46,342 nucleotides of DNA from assembly GCA_025361485.1 (NCBI GenBank), contig JANYLA010000046.1, positions 1 through 46,342 of the forward strand. Direction: 5' to 3'. Shown here piece by piece: positions 24,029 through 33,088 of this stretch. This stretch comes from Bacteroidales bacterium (GTDB lineage: Bacteria; Bacteroidota; Bacteroidia; Bacteroidales; Tenuifilaceae). A model generated the notes under the pieces. That model saw nothing but the letters and a program-made list of their open reading frames with translations, was not told where the DNA came from and searched no databases. Positions within the stretch are counted from its first letter, which is position 1. The number at the start of each line of letters is the position of its first letter. Position numbers and translations under genes: made by a program.

Positions 24029-25417
24029 TTAGATGTGAATCACCTCGCCATAGGCCGCAGCAGCAGCTTCCATAATTGCTTCGCTCATGGTTGGGTGTGG
24101 ATGAATACTCTTGATTAACTCATGTCCAGTAGTCTCTAAATTACGTGCCACAACAAGTTCTGCAATCATCTCGGTGACGTTCGCTCCAATCATATGAGCA
24201 CCTAGTAGTTCACCATACTTGGCATCGAAAATTAACTTAACAAAGCCATCTCTAGCCCCTGCAGCAGTTGCCTTACCTGATGCGGTAAATGGAAATTTAC
24301 CAACTTTAATTTCATAACCAGCCTCAACAGCAGCTTTTTCACTCAGTCCAACTGATGCAACTTCAGGAGTTGTATAGGTACAACCTGGGATATTCTTATA
24401 GTTTACTGGGTGTGGGTTTTGACCTGCAATCTTCTCAACGCAAACAATGCCTTCAGCAGATGCAACGTGCGCCAAAGCAGGGCCATGAACTATATCGCCA
24501 ATGGCATAAATACCTTCGATGTTTGTTTTGTAGTAATCATCTACCTTAATTTTTCCTTTTTCAACCTCTACGCCAACAGTTTCGAGTCCAATTCCTTCAA
24601 GATTGGTGCTAACACCAACAGCAGATAACACAATTTCGGCCTCAACCTCCTCGAGTCCTTTTTTGGTTTGAATCTTAACTTTGCAAAGTTCTCCTGATGT
24701 ATCAACAGATTCAACTGTTGAATTGGTCATCACGGCAATGCCATTCTTCTTAAATGAGCGCTCAAGCGTTTTGCTTACCTCTTCATCCTCAAGAGGCACT
24801 ATATTGGGTAGAAATTCAACAAGCGTAACCTTGGTTCCAACCGCATTATAGAAATATGCAAACTCACTACCAATGGCACCGGATCCAACAACCACCATTG
24901 ATTTCGGTTGTTTTGGCAATGAGAGTGCCTGACGATATCCAATAACCTTAACGCCATCCTGTTTTAGGTTTGGCAATTCGCGCGAACGTGCGCCCGTTGC
25001 CAGGATAATATGACTTGCAGTATAATCAGTGGTTGTGCCGTCGGCAGCAGTAACTGAAACAGTATGATTATCCTTCAATTTACCAAAGCCACTAATTGCC
25101 TCAACCTTATTCTTCTTGAATAAGAACTGAATCCCTTTGCTCATAGCATCGGCAACTCCACGGCTTCGAGCAATCATCTTTTCAAAATCAGGTTTAACAT
25201 CCGCTACAACTACGCCGTATTCTGCAGCATGTGAAGCGTACTCGAATACCTGTGCGCTTTTAAGTAGAGCCTTTGTAGGAATACATCCCCAATTAAGACA
25301 GATACCCCCGAGATTTTCCTTTTCAACAACGCCAACCTTTAATCCAAGTTGGCTAGCTCTAATCGCTGCAACATAGCCACCCGGGCCACTTCCAATTACT
25401 ATAAGATCAAAATTCAT
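24029..25417 (-). CDS. lpdA: Dihydrolipoyl dehydrogenase (E3)
   Basis: FAD-dependent disulfide oxidoreductase of 462 residues. The FAD motif is GSGPGGYVAAIRA (9-21), the redox pair is C40/C45 in GGICLNWGCIPTKALL, the NAD motif is VVGSGAIGSEFAYF, and the active-site pair is H441/E446 in HPHPTMSEAIMEA. It re-oxidises dihydrolipoamide in 2-oxoacid dehydrogenase complexes or the glycine cleavage system. No E1/E2 or gcv genes are nearby, so it probably serves complexes encoded elsewhere. It is about 30 bases downstream of the metal permease gene on the same strand, so read-through from the metal operon is possible. Confidence 0.96.
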   Translation of the reverse strand: MNFDLIVIGSGPGGYVAAIRASQLGLKVGVVEKENLGGICLNWGCIPTKALLKSAQVFEYASHAAEYGVVVADVKPDFEKMIARSRGVADAMSKGIQFLFKKNKVEAISGFGKLKDNHTVSVTAADGTTTDYTASHIILATGARSRELPNLKQDGVKVIGYRQALSLPKQPKSMVVVGSGAIGSEFAYFYNAVGTKVTLVEFLPNIVPLEDEEVSKTLERSFKKNGIAVMTNSTVESVDTSGELCKVKIQTKKGLEEVEAEIVLSAVGVSTNLEGIGLETVGVEVEKGKIKVDDYYKTNIEGIYAIGDIVHGPALAHVASAEGIVCVEKIAGQNPHPVNYKNIPGCTYTTPEVASVGLSEKAAVEAGYEIKVGKFPFTASGKATAAGARDGFVKLIFDAKYGELLGAHMIGANVTEMIAELVVARNLETTGHELIKSIHPHPTMSEAIMEAAAAAYGEVIHI

Positions 25418-25450
25418 AATATAACAGTATTAACTAAATTAGTATTCCAA

Positions 25451-26302
25451 CTATTTGTTTCGCGCCATTGATGAACGTCTTTTAAGCCAATTATATAAAC
25501 CATGTAACGCTTTAATAATTCCAAACATGAAAACAAGAACAACAACAATTGCTGCGCCGCTAGGTATATTAATTCCGTAGGAAATTAGCAACCCGAAAAA
25601 ACATCCAAGGAAACTCAGTAGGATTGACCAAAAAATAATTTTACCAAAATGATTCGAGAAAATATTTGCTGTAGCGGGAGGAATTGTAAAGAGTGATATT
25701 AATAGGATTATTCCAACAACACGAATACTCAAAACGATGGCAATAGCAATAAAAGTTATTAAAACATAGTTGAGAATTGTTACAGGTATTTTCTGAGTGC
25801 GCGCAAACTCCTGATCGAAAGCGATGTAAAGAATTGGCCTATAAAACAAAACGAAAAAAAGAATTACAGACAAGTTCAATGCAAGCAACGAAAGCAAATC
25901 AGCATTCGTAACAGTCAATATACTACCAAACAAAAAGCTAAGAAGGTTGGGTGCATAACCAGGCGTTAAAAATATAAAAATTATACCGATAGCCATACCA
26001 AATGCCCACAGGATACCAATTGCTGAGTCCTCTCTCATACTCTTTCGATGCGAAAGCGCTTCGATACCGAATGCTGAAAGAATCGAAAAAATAATAGCTC
26101 CAATAACTGGATTAAATCCTAAAAAGTAAGCAATTCCAATTCCACCAAATGAAGCGTGGGTTATCCCCCCACTCAGGAAGACTAATCGTCGTGATGTGAT
26201 ATAAGTACCAATAATTCCTGCGACAATCGAAACTAAAAAAGCAGCAATCACAGCATTCATTAAAAACTGATACTCAAAAATATCTTTAAAAATCGCTATC
26301 AT
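25451..26302 (-). CDS. Zinc/manganese ABC transporter permease (ZnuB-like)
   Basis: Polytopic inner-membrane protein of 283 residues with about eight hydrophobic segments. It has the ABC-3 family features: RRLVFLSGGITHASFGGIGIAYFLG, then REDSAIGILWAFGMAIGI. Its start overlaps the ATPase gene stop by four bases. It forms the channel for a metal delivered by the neighbouring binding protein. Zinc is the more likely substrate, but manganese or iron cannot be excluded. Confidence 0.92.
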   Translation of the reverse strand: MIAIFKDIFEYQFLMNAVIAAFLVSIVAGIIGTYITSRRLVFLSGGITHASFGGIGIAYFLGFNPVIGAIIFSILSAFGIEALSHRKSMREDSAIGILWAFGMAIGIIFIFLTPGYAPNLLSFLFGSILTVTNADLLSLLALNLSVILFFVLFYRPILYIAFDQEFARTQKIPVTILNYVLITFIAIAIVLSIRVVGIILLISLFTIPPATANIFSNHFGKIIFWSILLSFLGCFFGLLISYGINIPSGAAIVVVLVFMFGIIKALHGLYNWLKRRSSMARNK

Positions 26303-27060
26303 ACTTTCGCCTCCTTACGATGATCGAGCAGAACAGTGTGTGGTATCTTACCATGAGATATTATTTGAATTGGACATTCGTAAGCAGCAAGCTGTTCCGG
26401 TGTTATTTTATTTGACCGATGGTAGTGCAAATGCCTATTAACGCAGGCTATTGTTTTTACATAAGATGTTATTGTTCCAACATCGTGTGAGACCATGATG
26501 ATTGCCATACGCTTGTTCAATTCGCGGAGTAATTCGTACAATTCCTTTTCAAACTTATTATCAACGTAGGTATTCGGCTCATCAAGGATAAGGAGGCGTG
26601 GCTGTGAAATTAAAGCACGACAAAGAAAAACTCGTTGAAGTTGGCCTCCCGAAAGCTCACCAACGCTATAATTCCAAAGATGCTCGACCCCTGCTGTCGA
26701 GAGTATTTCAAGCGCTTTTTTTCGATTTATATTTTTATTCCCTCCAAAAAGTCCATTTCGATGCATTAATCCCGACAATACAATATCAATAACCTTAATG
26801 GGAAACTCCCTATCGATTGTTGAAACTTGTGGCAGATATCCAAACAAAGTTTCATCCTTACTTGAAGGATAAAAATTTACATGTCCTTGAAAAGGGTTTA
26901 TTTCACCCAAAAGAAGTTTTAGTAAAGTTGTTTTCCCTCCGCCGTTAGGGCCAATAACTCCAATAAAATCATTATCAATCACCTCAAAATTAATATCTTT
27001 TAAGATAACATCGGAACCATAACCTGCCGTTACATTTACAACATCGAGTATTTTACTCAT
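26299..27060 (-). CDS. Zinc/manganese ABC transporter ATP-binding protein (ZnuC-like)
   Basis: ATPase of 253 residues: Walker A GPNGGGKTTLLKLLLGE, signature LSGGQLQRVFLCRAL, Walker B RLLILDEPNTYVD and switch region MVSHDVGTITSYV. The C-terminal CVNRHLHYHRS is a histidine-rich stretch common in metal-uptake ATPases. The gene overlaps the binding-protein gene by eight bases and the permease gene by four, giving a tightly coupled operon. Confidence 0.94.
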   Translation of the reverse strand: MSKILDVVNVTAGYGSDVILKDINFEVIDNDFIGVIGPNGGGKTTLLKLLLGEINPFQGHVNFYPSSKDETLFGYLPQVSTIDREFPIKVIDIVLSGLMHRNGLFGGNKNINRKKALEILSTAGVEHLWNYSVGELSGGQLQRVFLCRALISQPRLLILDEPNTYVDNKFEKELYELLRELNKRMAIIMVSHDVGTITSYVKTIACVNRHLHYHRSNKITPEQLAAYECPIQIISHGKIPHTVLLDHRKEAKV

Positions 27061-27970
27061 TCTTTTGGATTTTTTTCGACCTCAACGCTTTAGATAACTT
27101 ATTGGTTAGGTCGTACATATTATTTAGCCAATCGTAACCAAGTGGGTCAATAGTCAATACCTCTCCTCCAAGTTCATTGGCCAGTATTTCAGCATTACGA
27201 GAGTCGAACTGCGTTTGAATAAAAACAGCGCTAAGGTTTTCGGATTTTGCTAACCGAACCATTTCGGCTAGCTGATGAGCGGAAGGGTTTTTCCCATCCA
27301 TCTCAATCGCAATTTGGGTAAGTCCGTATTGGCGTGCAAAGTATGATAATGCAGGATGATATATCAAAAATTTCTTTGTTTCGGCAACTTTTATTACCTC
27401 TTTTACTACAGAATCCAACCTATTGATTTCAGCTTCTAGTTTTGCTAAATTCTTCTCGAATTTCTGTTTCTTCGCAGGGAATAGTTTACACAACCCATTA
27501 CATGTTCCAATTGCCATCTGTTTATACTCCAATGAAGATGTCCAGATATGAGGATCATAACAAGTATGATGCTCATCCGCACCCATTATCGCTCTATGTT
27601 TATGACCTTCAATTAAGTTGATTCCTTTTGAAAGATCAGCAAAAAGAATATTTGGATTTAACTCTTTGATTCGAGGCAGAATGGTATTTTCAAACTCCAA
27701 TGGTCCAACAGCAAAATAAATAGCTGATTTAGAAACTCCTTTCATCTGACTGGGAGATGGCTCATACATTTCAGGACTTGTACCCGGAGGAACCATAACA
27801 TTTACTTCAAGAGTGCTATCCGTTAGCCTATCAATTAAATACTTTTGAGGTAGAATGCTAACTGAGACTGTTATCCGACTGCTTTGATCTTTAGGCGTGG
27901 AGGAATTACACCCGAATAATAATAATCCGATTAAAATCAGACCTAAAAACCGATTAAAAATAAAATTCAT
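27053..27970 (-). CDS. Zinc/manganese ABC transporter substrate-binding lipoprotein (ZnuA-like)
   Basis: Protein of 305 residues. A lipoprotein signal peptide ends in LLLFGC with lipidated C21. The cluster A-1 metal-binding fold shows VSILPQKYLIDRL, MVPPGTSPEMYEPSPSQMK, CYDPHIWTS and FLIYHPALSYFARQYGL. A histidine-rich loop (HKHRAIMGADEHHTC) sits before DPHIW, as in zinc-specific members. I set the start at ATG 27970: the frame continues upstream to 28072, but the longer version lacks a sensible signal peptide and would begin upstream of the promoter at 27991-28021. First gene of the metal operon. Confidence 0.93.
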   Translation of the reverse strand: MNFIFNRFLGLILIGLLLFGCNSSTPKDQSSRITVSVSILPQKYLIDRLTDSTLEVNVMVPPGTSPEMYEPSPSQMKGVSKSAIYFAVGPLEFENTILPRIKELNPNILFADLSKGINLIEGHKHRAIMGADEHHTCYDPHIWTSSLEYKQMAIGTCNGLCKLFPAKKQKFEKNLAKLEAEINRLDSVVKEVIKVAETKKFLIYHPALSYFARQYGLTQIAIEMDGKNPSAHQLAEMVRLAKSENLSAVFIQTQFDSRNAEILANELGGEVLTIDPLGYDWLNNMYDLTNKLSKALRSKKIQKNE

Positions 27971-27990
27971 AATAATCATATTTGCCAGTT

Positions 27991-28021
27991 CAAAAATACC
28001 TAAGAAAAGGTAAACACCAAA
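27991..28021 (-). promoter_or_regulatory. Promoter of the metal-uptake operon
   Basis: On the minus strand TTTG (28021-28018) is followed after exactly 19 bases by TATTTTTG (27998-27991), 20 bases before the ATG at 27970. Both elements match the Bacteroidota primary-sigma consensus at normal spacing; this is the best match in the window. No clear Zur or Fur dyad was found around it. Confidence 0.65.
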
Positions 28022-28107
28022 ATATTGGTAAAGTTCCTTGATTTTTATAAATATTGAAAAACTTAAAAGCATACCTTAAAATAATTCATTATCAAATCTT
28101 AAGTTTT

Positions 28108-28115
28108 TAGATTTG
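28108..28115 (+). promoter_or_regulatory. Probable -7 promoter element (TAGATTTG)
   Basis: Exact TAnnTTTG match 22 bases upstream of the ATG at 28138, with only a weak TTCA at the expected -33 position. It is divergent from the metal-operon promoter. Confidence 0.4.
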
Positions 28116-28137
28116 TGTAACTTTTAATATTAAAAAC

Positions 28138-28578
28138 ATGAGTAGACCAATTTCAGCAATAAATAATTTCAAAAATGGAAATAACTGCGCACAAGCAATC
28201 CTTGCAGCATTTGCAGAAAGCGTTAACATCAATTCTGATATTGCATTAAAAATTGGAGCCGGGCTAGGTGGCGGCGTTGGTCGCAAACAACATGTCTGCG
28301 GAGCGGTTAATGCTGGAGCAATCATCCTTGGAATAAGGTATGGAAGCGGGGTCTCAGGAGATAATGAATCGAAGGAGAAGGTGAGCGAGATTGTAGGGAA
28401 TTATGTTGCTGAGTGTGAAAAAATCCTCGGAAATATTCAGTGTAAAGAACTTCTGAAAATCGATCTTTCAAATCCAACCGAACGAATGGCGGCCAAAGAA
28501 AATGGACTCTTTGACAGAGTATGCGATAACGCTGTTCAGCAAGCGGCAATTATTCTTGAAAAATATCTCAGCCTATGA
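28138..28578 (+). CDS. C_GCAxxG_C_C family (putative redox) protein
   Basis: Protein of 146 residues of the family named for its spaced cysteines. Here these are C17 (NNCAQA), C54 (HVCGAVNAGAI, where the motif reads CGAxxAG), C93, C102 and C129. The glycine-rich GAGLGGGVGRKQ before C54 is also typical. Members are thought to be redox-active or metal-binding, but the function is not established. It is divergent from the metal-uptake operon, with about 165 bases between the starts, so shared regulation is possible. It appears monocistronic. Confidence 0.88.
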   Translation: MSRPISAINNFKNGNNCAQAILAAFAESVNINSDIALKIGAGLGGGVGRKQHVCGAVNAGAIILGIRYGSGVSGDNESKEKVSEIVGNYVAECEKILGNIQCKELLKIDLSNPTERMAAKENGLFDRVCDNAVQQAAIILEKYLSL

Positions 28579-28758
28579 AGCATTAAGCAATATGATTTTT
28601 CAACATTACTGATCCTAACTCATCAGCATTCAAACCAATATGAATAAGCAAATTATATAAAAAACCTATCTAATATATTTTGTTTAAAAAAGACTTCAAT
28701 ATTCTTGTTGAATCCTCTAATCTTTTGTTAATTTGCTTTAGTTGTAAAAGAACCCACT

Positions 28759-31281
28759 ATGTCATTGAAAAAATTATCATCCGTATTTATTTTCCTGCTT
28801 ATTTCGCAGCTTACCTTTGCCCAATCCGACAAGGTTGATAGCCTTAGGAATTTAATGAGAGATTCAAAAGGTATAGTCAAACTTCAATTTCTTTTTAAAC
28901 TTTCAGAAATAAAGGTAGATGAACCGGAAGGTTTAGAATATGCAAAAGATGCTGTGGATCTTGCAAAAAAGTTGGACGACAAAGCAAAGGCAGATGCAGA
29001 ATACAACTTAGGTTTTATTTATAATTATCAAGAAAATGATAATCAAGCATTACAATGCTTTAACAAATCCTTAGAAATTAGCAATTCCTCAAATTATATC
29101 TTTGGTAAATTCAGAGCATTAAAAGGAATTTCTCGATCATACTTAGATCTTGATTCTTTATCACTTTCTGAAAAAATAACACGCCAACTTCTCACATTAG
29201 CCTTAGAAAACGACAGCATTAAACCTGAGGCTAATGCATATTTTTTACTTGGAAATATTTCTGATTCAAGGGGGAGAATTGATTCTGCTTTATTTTACAC
29301 AAACAAGGCTCTTGAATTACGTATTACTATTGGCAACCAATCAGATATAGCAATCACCTATAATAAAATAGGAAGATTATACTATGATATAGCAGACTAC
29401 CAAAAATCGATTGATTGCTATACTAAATCCATTAAAATCAGAGAGTCAATAAACGACCCAAGTGCATTGGCAATTGCTTACCTTAACTTTGGCGGAACAT
29501 GCATTAGCATTGGTAATTATCAACTTGCTCTCGAACAGTTTCAAAAAGCACTTCAAACTTTTGAAAAAATTGGCAATAGTGAAGGGATTGCAAAATCATG
29601 CAACGGAATAGGTATGGTTTACGAAAACCTATCGCAAAGCACATTAGCCGTTAAAGATAATGAGGCCAACTACAACAAAGGTCTTGAATACTATAAAAGG
29701 TCATTAGCGATTTTTCAATCATTAAAATCACGATCCGAGGAAGGGCGTTCATTTCAAAATATTGCAAATATTTACTCAAGACTTGCCACCAACCATTTTG
29801 TTGCTCAATACGGCGAGGAGTGGGAAGACTCATTAAAAAAGATTCCTAGCAAAACCATTCTCTCCTCATTCGAAAAATCGATTGAATACTACAATAAATC
29901 TCTTGCAATATTTAAAGACACCAAAGAAGAAGATCAAATATCAACCGTTAGCATTAACATCGGCACTGCCTACAGCTATGTTAGAGACTGGAATAGAGCC
30001 GACAAATTCTTAAACGTGGCGCTAGAACTAGCTCGTAAGTTAAACCTGCCATACGAGAAGGTTAATGCTCTATTTTCACTAGGCGAAAGTAATTACAATC
30101 AAAAAAACACTGCTCAGGCAGAAGCAAACTTCTTAGAGTGTGTAAAACTTTCGAAAGAGCTCGAAATGAAGGATAACGTTCGCTACTGCTACGAAAGATT
30201 AGCAAAACTTTACGAAGAGATTGGCGAAGTTCAAAAAGCATTAATTTACAGTAAGTTGGCTGTAAAAATCAAAGATGAAATTTTTACCGAAAAAAGTCAG
30301 AAGGCAATAACCGAGATGCAAACCAAGTACGAAACTGAGAAGAAAGACTTAGCATTAAACTTGCAAGATTCGGTAATCAAAAGACAAAAACTCACCATAA
30401 TTGGTGCAGTAATTGGTGCAGTGTTAATTCTATTAGTCGCCCTGCTCCTTTTAAAAATGATTAAGGAGAAACAAAAAGCCAATCGGATTCTTGAGGAGAA
30501 GAATGAGCTTATAACACAACAGAAAAAAGAGATAACCGATAGCATTCGCTATGCTAGCCGTATTCAGAGGGCGATTCTTCCATCTGATGAGATTTTACTT
30601 CAAACACTACCGCAACACTTTGTGCTTTATCTTCCAAGAGATATCGTTAGCGGTGACTTCTTTTGGCTAACCCAAAGAGACGGAAAGATTGTTATAGTTG
30701 CTGCAGATTGCACTGGACATGGCGTGCCGGGAGCATTTATGAGCATGCTTGGCGTTTCGTTCCTCTATGAAATTGTGAACAAAGAGGGTATTATGCAGCC
30801 AGCGAGCATCTTAAACTATCTTCGCGACCACGTAAAGCATACCCTTTCCCAAACAGGAAAAAAAGACGAGGCCAAAGATGGTATGGATATTTCATTGTGC
30901 GTTTTCGACCCTAAAGAAATGAAACTGGAATGGGCTGGTGCTTATAATCCACTCTACCTGATACGTAATGGTGAACTCATTGAATACAAAGCCAATAAAA
31001 TGCCTATCGCCATACATATGATTGACCATCTTCCTTTTACCAACCATGAAATAGCAGTACAAAAGGGTGATACTTTCTATATTTCATCCGATGGATATGC
31101 TGACCAATTCGGAGGTGCTGACGGACGTAAATTTATGTCGAAAAAGTATAAAGAGATGCTTTTAGAGATATGGGACAAGCCAATGGATGAGCAAAAAGCA
31201 ATTTTACAAAAAAACCATTTCGAATGGAAAGGGCATCATGAACAGGTTGATGATATTCTTGTAATGGGGGTTAGAGTATAG
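28759..31281 (+). CDS. Membrane-anchored TPR protein with SpoIIE/PP2C phosphatase domain
   Basis: Protein of 840 residues. A signal peptide (about 1-21) is followed by eight to ten tetratricopeptide repeats in the periplasm (about 40-530), one membrane helix (about 545-566), a short coiled coil (about 568-590) and a cytoplasmic SpoIIE/PP2C domain (about 600-840). Phosphatase motifs are SGDFFWL, VAADCTGHGVPGAFMSML and the C-terminal DDILVMGVRV; the RIQRAILPS lead-in is typical. Periplasmic TPR sensing is thus coupled to Ser/Thr dephosphorylation, usually of an anti-sigma-factor antagonist. No such partner is encoded nearby. A TPR lipoprotein follows about 200 bases later. Confidence 0.93.
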   Translation: MSLKKLSSVFIFLLISQLTFAQSDKVDSLRNLMRDSKGIVKLQFLFKLSEIKVDEPEGLEYAKDAVDLAKKLDDKAKADAEYNLGFIYNYQENDNQALQCFNKSLEISNSSNYIFGKFRALKGISRSYLDLDSLSLSEKITRQLLTLALENDSIKPEANAYFLLGNISDSRGRIDSALFYTNKALELRITIGNQSDIAITYNKIGRLYYDIADYQKSIDCYTKSIKIRESINDPSALAIAYLNFGGTCISIGNYQLALEQFQKALQTFEKIGNSEGIAKSCNGIGMVYENLSQSTLAVKDNEANYNKGLEYYKRSLAIFQSLKSRSEEGRSFQNIANIYSRLATNHFVAQYGEEWEDSLKKIPSKTILSSFEKSIEYYNKSLAIFKDTKEEDQISTVSINIGTAYSYVRDWNRADKFLNVALELARKLNLPYEKVNALFSLGESNYNQKNTAQAEANFLECVKLSKELEMKDNVRYCYERLAKLYEEIGEVQKALIYSKLAVKIKDEIFTEKSQKAITEMQTKYETEKKDLALNLQDSVIKRQKLTIIGAVIGAVLILLVALLLLKMIKEKQKANRILEEKNELITQQKKEITDSIRYASRIQRAILPSDEILLQTLPQHFVLYLPRDIVSGDFFWLTQRDGKIVIVAADCTGHGVPGAFMSMLGVSFLYEIVNKEGIMQPASILNYLRDHVKHTLSQTGKKDEAKDGMDISLCVFDPKEMKLEWAGAYNPLYLIRNGELIEYKANKMPIAIHMIDHLPFTNHEIAVQKGDTFYISSDGYADQFGGADGRKFMSKKYKEMLLEIWDKPMDEQKAILQKNHFEWKGHHEQVDDILVMGVRV

Positions 31282-31283
31282 AA

Positions 31284-31315
31284 AAAAGTGAAAAGTGAAA
31301 AATTCTTCACTTTTC
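31284..31315 (+). terminator. Terminator-like hairpin built from AAAAGTG units
   Basis: Two AAAAGTG units are followed by an inverted copy: stem GAAAAGTGAA/TTCACTTTTC (31290-31299 and 31306-31315), six-base loop, starting three bases after the SpoIIE-type gene stop. The unit is the complement of the heptamer at 21110-21179. Confidence 0.6.
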
Positions 31316-31447
31316 TCATTAAACTGATTAATAGAATCATAGACCTCAATGGTGTTAAGTCTTAGAGTTTCCTTATAAATTCGCAAACTCCTTTTTATCA
31401 TTATTTACGTCATGCTCAAAGCATGTTAAGATTTTTGATTTTTATTC

Positions 31448-31455
31448 TACCTTTG
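31448..31455 (+). promoter_or_regulatory. Probable -7 promoter element (TACCTTTG)
   Basis: Exact TAnnTTTG match 26 bases upstream of the ATG at 31482. No good TTTG is seen at 19-base spacing; a TTTG occurs 10 bases upstream. Confidence 0.4.
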
Positions 31456-31481
31456 CCACCTCAAAAAACAGGGAGTTGAAT

Positions 31482-32408
31482 ATGATTAAATCGAACAAGT
31501 TAATTGCGCTAGCAATATTTGCAACAGCGGCTTTTATAAGCTGTACATCAACAAAACAAACCACGAAGGTAAAAACCAATCAAACAACTCAAAAGCAACA
31601 AGATGCTAACTCAGCATACAGCAATGGCGATTTCACAAAAGCTCTTTCTTTATACGATGAAATTATTGAAGTCAAAAAGAGTCTAAACAAAAGAGTTGAT
31701 AGCACAATTTACCAAAATGCAGGGATTGCCGCTTGGGAATTAAAACAAACTGATAAAGCCATTCAATACCTTGAGATAGCAAAACGCTACCCGATTGCTA
31801 CAGATAAAACCTATTCAATTCTTGCAAAGGCTTTTCTTGAAAAAGATAATCTATCGAAAGAGATAACTAACCTTGATGCGTATATAGCTAAGTATCCTCA
31901 GGGTGAAGAAATAAAGGATATGCAAAAGAAAATTTTCTTAGCCTATATCAAAAGCGAAAATTGGGAATCAGCTTACAAACAATGGTCATCATTAGATTTA
32001 GCAGCCCAAGGTGAAGTGATATTCCTCTCAGGTTATTTCAAGGTTTGTCAAAAACTCGAAAATAAAAATCAACTTGATAAAATCGCAGGTCAAATCCTAA
32101 AACTCGACCCTAACAATATCAATGTATTGGAGTATTTTGCTGAGAGATATTACTATATGGCCGAAAATAGCTATGTAAAGGAGATGAAAGCGTACCAAGC
32201 GAACAAAACCGATAAGCAGTACCAACAGCTATTAGCTGCATATAAAATCTACTTCGAGAATTATCGAATTGCAAAGGATTACTTTTTACGCTTATATCAA
32301 ATCGATCCTAAGAACCGATATGCTACATTCCTAGGCAATATTTTTACACGATACGACAATAAGGAGAAGGCTGATTATTACTACAATGTGGCAAAGAAAA
32401 AACAGTAA
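31482..32408 (+). CDS. TPR-containing lipoprotein
   Basis: Protein of 308 residues. A lipoprotein signal peptide ends in AAFISC with lipidated C21, followed by a Thr/Lys/Gln-rich linker and TPR-like helical pairs across the rest (SNGDFTKALSLYDEIIE, GIAAWELKQTDKAIQYLEIA). It is probably an envelope scaffold. I chose ATG 31482, preceded by GGGAG (31471-31475) six bases before it; a TTG at 31476 overlaps that sequence. The proximity to the TPR-SpoIIE protein suggests, without proof, a common process. Confidence 0.85.
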   Translation: MIKSNKLIALAIFATAAFISCTSTKQTTKVKTNQTTQKQQDANSAYSNGDFTKALSLYDEIIEVKKSLNKRVDSTIYQNAGIAAWELKQTDKAIQYLEIAKRYPIATDKTYSILAKAFLEKDNLSKEITNLDAYIAKYPQGEEIKDMQKKIFLAYIKSENWESAYKQWSSLDLAAQGEVIFLSGYFKVCQKLENKNQLDKIAGQILKLDPNNINVLEYFAERYYYMAENSYVKEMKAYQANKTDKQYQQLLAAYKIYFENYRIAKDYFLRLYQIDPKNRYATFLGNIFTRYDNKEKADYYYNVAKKKQ

Positions 32409-32496
32409 AGTTTTAATGGTTAAAAGTTAAAGGATTGATGTCTATTATCTGACGTCTGAAATCTCCATTAATCATTAATCTGGTTTTATTCCTTTT

Positions 32497-33075
32497 CTAC
32501 TTTAATTTATCCTTGAACTCCTTTTCTTCAAACACTATCGCCTCATAAGTATAGATATCAGCATCTTTCCAGCCATACCAACCGATAAAAGCCTTATCCT
32601 GTGCGCAATGACCTAGGAACTCATCGAGTGTCCAGCCAGTGTCTGTTGCAACCTGCGGAAGAAATGTACCCGAACAAATACCCTTTTTTAAATAGATGCC
32701 ATGCCTACCAAGTATAATCTCATCAATAGATTTGATTAACTTCATGGGTGTTAGTACCGATATTTCAATTTCAAGGTTCGAGATATCCGATAATTTAACA
32801 GGAGTAAATCGATAATCCTCGGTTGCTGAAGCTATAGCCATGGATTGAATCACTTTGTAAAGAGGCTTTTCGGGGTTGAAACAACCAATACAACCTCTTA
32901 GTTTGCCATATTCTTTAAGTGTTACAAAAGCACCAGCAGGCAAAAGAAGATTTGAGGATAGTGCCTTCTCATCAGCAAACGAGATTTTTGAACCATTTAC
33001 GAAATCGATGATAACTTGGCGAGCAATCTTAAGTAGTGCCACCCTATCCTCTTTTGTCAAATTATATTCGTCCAA
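32497..33075 (-). CDS. AMMECR1 domain protein (AmmeMemoRadiSam protein A type)
   Basis: Protein of 192 residues matching the AMMECR1 family: GAFVTLKEYGKLRGCIGCFNP-type motif (about 50-70), then SATEDYRFTPV, LEIEISVLTPM and TGWTLDEFLGHCAQDKAF. In many bacteria it is encoded with a MEMO1-like dioxygenase and a radical-SAM enzyme; neither is present here, so it is a solo copy. Biochemical role is unknown. The preceding gene encodes a membrane protein and lies 13 bases upstream on the same strand, probably the same transcript. Confidence 0.92.
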   Translation of the reverse strand: MDEYNLTKEDRVALLKIARQVIIDFVNGSKISFADEKALSSNLLLPAGAFVTLKEYGKLRGCIGCFNPEKPLYKVIQSMAIASATEDYRFTPVKLSDISNLEIEISVLTPMKLIKSIDEIILGRHGIYLKKGICSGTFLPQVATDTGWTLDEFLGHCAQDKAFIGWYGWKDADIYTYEAIVFEEKEFKDKLK

Positions 33076-33088
33076 TTTCGTTTTAGTT

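Noticed and set aside
27971-28072. Longer N-terminus for the ZnuA-like protein
   Set aside because: The extension overlaps the promoter elements and places the lipoprotein signal peptide about 34 residues inside the protein.
27971-28137. Zur or Fur operator in the divergent metal/cysteine-motif region
   Set aside because: No dyad of adequate length was found in the gap by eye.
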